A stretch of DNA of 64,000 nucleotides from Aliishimia ponticola. Its GTDB lineage: Bacteria > Pseudomonadota > Alphaproteobacteria > Rhodobacterales > Rhodobacteraceae. The DNA is taken from contig NZ_SRKY01000002.1 of assembly GCF_004803475.1 (NCBI RefSeq), forward strand, positions 718,855 through 782,854, in the 5' to 3' direction. The notes under the pieces were generated by a model. It searched no databases and was not told the origin of the DNA. It worked only from the letters and a program-made list of their open reading frames with translations. The first letter of the stretch is position 1. Each line of letters begins with the position of its first letter. Position numbers and translations under genes: made by a program. This document shows positions 60,911 to 64,000 of the stretch, piece after piece.

Positions 60911-61137
60911 TCGGCCAGCCCGGCGAACGACATCTGCCCCAACTGTGCGCGCTGGACTGTTCTGGCGCGCATCCACGCCCTTGATGCCGGGTCGCTGGCT
61001 GTGCAGACCTGGGCTGGTTGCCCCGAAACTGCCCGTTTAGCGGGAAAAACCGTAGCGTTTTATCAGAATTCCGTTTCGCTTCGCGCCGGGCTGTGGTCTA
61101 TGCTGCAAGCCGCAAGATGAACGGGGGGCAGGCCAGA

Positions 61138-63387
61138 ATGGCCGATGGTTTCGAGACAGAAAGCCGCAAACTGCTTGGGCGGTTGCGCGATCTCATGGCG
61201 GGCGATGATCCCGGTCAGGCCCGTCTTGACAAGATCACGCGGCTGGTCGCTGGCTCCATGGGCTGCGAGGTCTGCTCGATCTATCTGTTCCGCGATGATG
61301 AAACGCTCGAACTTTGCGCGACCGAAGGTCTGAAATCCGAGGCGGTTCACCAGACCCGGATGAAGCTGGGCGAAGGTCTTGTGGGCCGCGTCGCGCGGCG
61401 GCGGCAGATCGTGAATACGGCGGATGCGCCGTCGGCCCGCGGGTTTCGCTATATGCCGGAAACGGGCGAAGAAATCTTCTCCAGTTTCCTTGGGGTGCCG
61501 ATTCAGCGCCTTGGCGACAGCCTTGGCGTTCTGGTCGTGCAGTCGAAAGAGGCGCGCGAATTCAGTTCCGACGAAGTCTATGCGCTGGAAGTCGTGGCGA
61601 TGGTCTTGGCCGAAATGACGGAGCTTGGCGCGTTCGTCGGGGAGGGCGCGGCCCTTTCGGCGCGTCATTCGCAACCGGTCATGTTGCGCGCCACTGCGGC
61701 GCAGGAAGGCGCGGCAGAGGGTCATGTCTGGCTGCACGAGCCGCGCGTGGTCGTCGTCAACCCGATTGCCGAAGATCCCCACCGCGAGATGGAACGGCTG
61801 ATGTCTGCCGTGGACGAATTGCGTGTGGGTGTGGACAAGATGCTGGCGATGGCGCAGCACGACAAGGACCAGGCGCAAGTCCTTGAAGCCTATCGCATGT
61901 TCGCCAATTCCAAAGGCTGGATGCGGCGTATGCAGGAAGACATCTCGCGCGGGTTGTCGGCCGAAGCTGCGGTCGAGAAAGAGCAATCGCTGGCCCGTGG
62001 CCGGATCGGCCAGTCAAAGGACAATTACCTGCGCGAACGGCTGGCGGATCTGGACGATCTGTCCAACCGGCTGCTGCGAATCCTGACCGGGCAGGGCAAA
62101 AACACCGGGGCCGAGATGCCCAGCGATCCGATCCTGATTGCGCGCAATATCGGGCCGGGCGAGTTGCTTGAATATGGCCGCGCGTTGAAGGGGATCGTGC
62201 TTGAGGAAGGCTCTGTCGGGTCACATGCGGCGATCGTGGCACGGGCGCTTGCGATTCCGCTGGTGGTCAATGCGCCGCGCATAACGACAGAGGCGCTGAA
62301 CGGCGATCACATCATGGTCGATGGCGATCAGGGGATCGTTCACTTGCGCCCGGACGACACGATCGTGAACGCTTTCCGCGACAAGATCGCGATGCAGGCC
62401 GAAGCGCAGACGCGATACGCCTCGATCCGCGAAAGAACGGCGACGACGCGCTGTGGCAAGACGGTTGGCATGTTCATGAATGCCGGGTTGATGGCCGATC
62501 TGCCGTCGCTGCAAAGCTCTGGCGCCGAGGGGGTGGGACTGTTCCGTACGGAATTGCAGTTTCTTGTGCGCAACCAGATGCCGCGCCGGTCTGAACTGGT
62601 GTCGATCTATGCGCGGGTTCTGGATGCTGCGCAGGACAAGCGCGTGGTCTTCCGCACGCTTGATATCGGGTCGGACAAGGTGCTGCCTTATATGCGCCCG
62701 ACGGATGAGCCGAACCCGGCGCTGGGCTGGCGCGCGATCCGCGTGGGGCTGGACAAGCCGGGCGTGCTGCGGATGCAGTTGCAGGCGCTGATCCGGGCGG
62801 CCGATGGTCGTCCGCTGACGGTGATGTTCCCCTTCATCGCACAATACGAAGAATACACATCTGCCCGCGCCGAGGTCGACAAGGCGTTGGAGCGGGAACG
62901 CAAACTGGGGCATCCCCTGCCAAGCAAGCTGGAAGTCGGCGCCATGCTGGAGACTCCCAGTATCGCCTTTGCCTCGCGCCGCTTCTTTGAAGAGGTCGAT
63001 TTCCTGTCCATCGGTGGCAACGATCTGAAGCAGTTTTTCTTTGCCGCCGATCGGGAGAACGAGCGCGTGCGGCGGCGTTATGATACGCTCAATGTCAGCT
63101 TTCTCAGCCTGATCGAACAGATTGTTGAGCGGTGCCGCGAAACGAACACGCCGGTCAGCTTCTGCGGCGAAGATGCGGGCCGTCCGGTGGAGGCTTTGGC
63201 CATTGCCGCGATTGGCGTACACAACCTGTCGATGCGCCCGGCCTCGATCGGGCCAGTGAAAAGCCTGCTGCTGCGGAGCGATCTGGACGCGGTGCGCAAA
63301 GTCATCACCGACGCGCGTGAGCGGGGCGACATGAGCGTGCGTCCGGCCCTGATGGAGCATCTGGCGCAGTCCGGGTCAGCGGATTGA
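61138..63387 (+). CDS. ptsP: Nitrogen phosphotransferase enzyme I (EI-Ntr)
   Basis: A 749-aa protein with an N-terminal GAF domain (about residues 20-165), then the enzyme I helical and swivel domains; His363 in GSVGSHAAIVARALAIPLVV is the phosphorylated histidine. The PEP-binding barrel has SGAEGVGLFRTELQFL, LDIGSDKVLPYM, LEVGAMLETPS and VSFCGEDAG. EI-Ntr starts the nitrogen-regulatory phosphorelay to NPr and EIIA-Ntr, sensing glutamine through GAF. The ATG at 61138 has GGGGGGCAGG upstream; an ATG at 61117 is an alternative. Confidence 0.95.
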   Translation: MADGFETESRKLLGRLRDLMAGDDPGQARLDKITRLVAGSMGCEVCSIYLFRDDETLELCATEGLKSEAVHQTRMKLGEGLVGRVARRRQIVNTADAPSARGFRYMPETGEEIFSSFLGVPIQRLGDSLGVLVVQSKEAREFSSDEVYALEVVAMVLAEMTELGAFVGEGAALSARHSQPVMLRATAAQEGAAEGHVWLHEPRVVVVNPIAEDPHREMERLMSAVDELRVGVDKMLAMAQHDKDQAQVLEAYRMFANSKGWMRRMQEDISRGLSAEAAVEKEQSLARGRIGQSKDNYLRERLADLDDLSNRLLRILTGQGKNTGAEMPSDPILIARNIGPGELLEYGRALKGIVLEEGSVGSHAAIVARALAIPLVVNAPRITTEALNGDHIMVDGDQGIVHLRPDDTIVNAFRDKIAMQAEAQTRYASIRERTATTRCGKTVGMFMNAGLMADLPSLQSSGAEGVGLFRTELQFLVRNQMPRRSELVSIYARVLDAAQDKRVVFRTLDIGSDKVLPYMRPTDEPNPALGWRAIRVGLDKPGVLRMQLQALIRAADGRPLTVMFPFIAQYEEYTSARAEVDKALERERKLGHPLPSKLEVGAMLETPSIAFASRRFFEEVDFLSIGGNDLKQFFFAADRENERVRRRYDTLNVSFLSLIEQIVERCRETNTPVSFCGEDAGRPVEALAIAAIGVHNLSMRPASIGPVKSLLLRSDLDAVRKVITDARERGDMSVRPALMEHLAQSGSAD

Positions 63388-63663
63388 TCCGCGCGATCCG
63401 AGGGTTTCGCGGGTCAATCGAAAGTTGCAATGAAGCCGGTGACTTCTAGGGCAGCGCTGAGGCTGTGGACAAAATCCGCTTTGTGTGGCCTGCCAGGTTA
63501 TCCTCAGATTTGAGGGGAAGCGGCGCTGGCATGATTTGTCTTTTTTGCGACTTTTGCCGCAAAACTTGTCTAATAATCCGGGGTGAATTATACTTTTGTG
63601 GCATTATCGGTCATGCCGCCCGCCGCGCCTGTGGGTAAGTCGCGGCGGGTGCTTCGGTAAGCG
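63388..63663. other. Convergent spacer with hairpins and DnaA-box-like words
   Basis: No gene is seen in these 276 bp. Dyads are TTTTGCG/CGCAAAA (63543-63564) and a perfect 9-bp stem CCCGCCGCG/CGCGGCGGG (63619-63649); the latter probably ends the transcript of the aminotransferase gene. Three words one base off the DnaA box TTATCCACA occur at 63464-63472, 63498-63506 and 63630-63638, the last one in the loop of the second hairpin. Confidence 0.45.
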
Positions 63664-64000
63664 TTATTTCTCGCAAATCTCGGACATGGCGGCGAGGAAA
63701 GCTGCGACCTCGCCAAGCGTGTTGTAATGGGCCAGCGACACGCGGGTGCAGTCCTTCAAGCCAAGCGGATCAAGGATGTTGCCGGAATAATGGTCAGCTT
63801 TGCGCAGGTGCGTGCGGATGCCCGCGTCGCGCAGTTGCGCCACCACTTCGGGGCCGGGCACATGATCCACAACGACCGAAACAAGCCCCTCGCGCGCGGC
63901 ATTCTCGGCGCCGCCCAGCACCGATACGCCCGGCATTTCGATCAGTCCCTTCTGGTTGCCCGTGCCATAAAGCATGGCTTGGGTCAGGGCATGTTCGTGG
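63664..64000 (-). CDS. Class V aminotransferase/cysteine desulfurase-like protein, C-terminal part
   Basis: The 3' end of a gene leaving the window at the right edge; about 112 residues are visible. The segment EGLVSVVVDHVPGPEVVAQLRDAGIRTHLRKADHYSGNILDPLGLKDCTRVSLAHYNTLGEVAAFLAAM matches the C-terminal domain of fold-type I class V PLP enzymes (SufS/CsdA group). The PLP lysine and any active-site Cys lie outside the window, so cysteine desulfurase activity is not shown. The gene converges on ptsP. Confidence 0.8.
   Translation of the reverse strand, partial: HEHALTQAMLYGTGNQKGLIEMPGVSVLGGAENAAREGLVSVVVDHVPGPEVVAQLRDAGIRTHLRKADHYSGNILDPLGLKDCTRVSLAHYNTLGEVAAFLAAMSEICEK

Noticed and set aside
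63384-63417. Hairpin overlapping the ptsP stop as a terminator
   Set aside because: The 10-bp stem contains a wobble pair, has a 14-base loop, and is followed by TCGAAAG with no U-tract.
1-64000. tRNA, rRNA and CRISPR arrays
   Set aside because: Intergenic regions were read for cloverleaf-like arms with CCA ends and for regularly spaced direct repeats; none was found.

Overview
The window is a gene-dense, high-GC stretch of bacterial chromosome. Gene content and order point to an alphaproteobacterium of the Rhodobacterales (Rhodobacteraceae/Roseobacter type): ruvB followed by ybgC-tolQRAB-pal-cpoB-tilS-ftsH, a Caulobacter-type tad/cpa pilus locus, an aa3 oxidase cluster (ctaC-ctaB-small ORF-ctaG-ctaE-surf1) running into thrC and a mitochondrial-type processing peptidase, topA next to dprA, and lysC next to ptsP. 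The assignment is an inference from synteny and protein character. No rRNA, tRNA, CRISPR array, insertion sequence or prophage was seen. Both ends cut genes: the ruvB 3' end at the left and the 3' end of a class V aminotransferase at the right.

Layout. 1-9770 (+): ruvB tail, a conserved hypothetical, then a tightly packed Tol-Pal envelope operon leading to tilS and ftsH. 9890-13526 (+): a MOSC protein, a 344-bp stretch with no convincing gene, then fhs and folD of one-carbon metabolism. 13523-18095: a thioesterase, a membrane-anchored LytTR protein, and a DEXH helicase/PdeM pair normally linked to an ATP-dependent DNA ligase. 18101-30198 (-): the tad locus, read as flp, cpaB, rcpA, an OmpA-like lipoprotein, tadZ, tadA, tadB, tadC, tadD, a second TPR lipoprotein, the prepilin peptidase tadV and an AAA+ ATPase. 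Hairpins split it into several likely transcription units. 30570-33288: a lytic transglycosylase, the CoA-transferase pair scoAB behind a promoter-overlapping dyad, and a glyoxalase-fold protein.

33331-38896 (-): topA, dprA and tldD, with an AT-rich, dyad-rich 198-bp spacer upstream of dprA that contains a CtrA-like site. 39086-46526 (+): cytochrome oxidase subunits II and III plus assembly factors, including a 55-aa single-TM ORF, then thrC, an M16 peptidase and an acetyltransferase joined by overlapping start and stop codons. 46626-55787: housekeeping and accessory genes (an MBL-fold protein with an altered metal motif, an FAD oxidase, apt, a CPYC thiol oxidoreductase, mtnP, SulP, a CatB-like acetyltransferase, a flavin reductase, a GNAT and EcsC). 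55778-58300 (-): modABC molybdate uptake. 58470-63387 (+): DUF1178, an SDR, lysC and ptsP.

Most of the window is ordinary core genome. The points most worth a second look are the tad locus (an OmpA-type lipoprotein in the CpaD position, and an AAA+ ATPase at its tail), the dprA upstream region, the operator-like dyad of scoAB, the uncalled 55-aa oxidase-cluster gene, the MBL-fold protein lacking the motif Asp, and a REP-like block of hairpins at about 18031-18095. I saw no clearly new multi-gene system.
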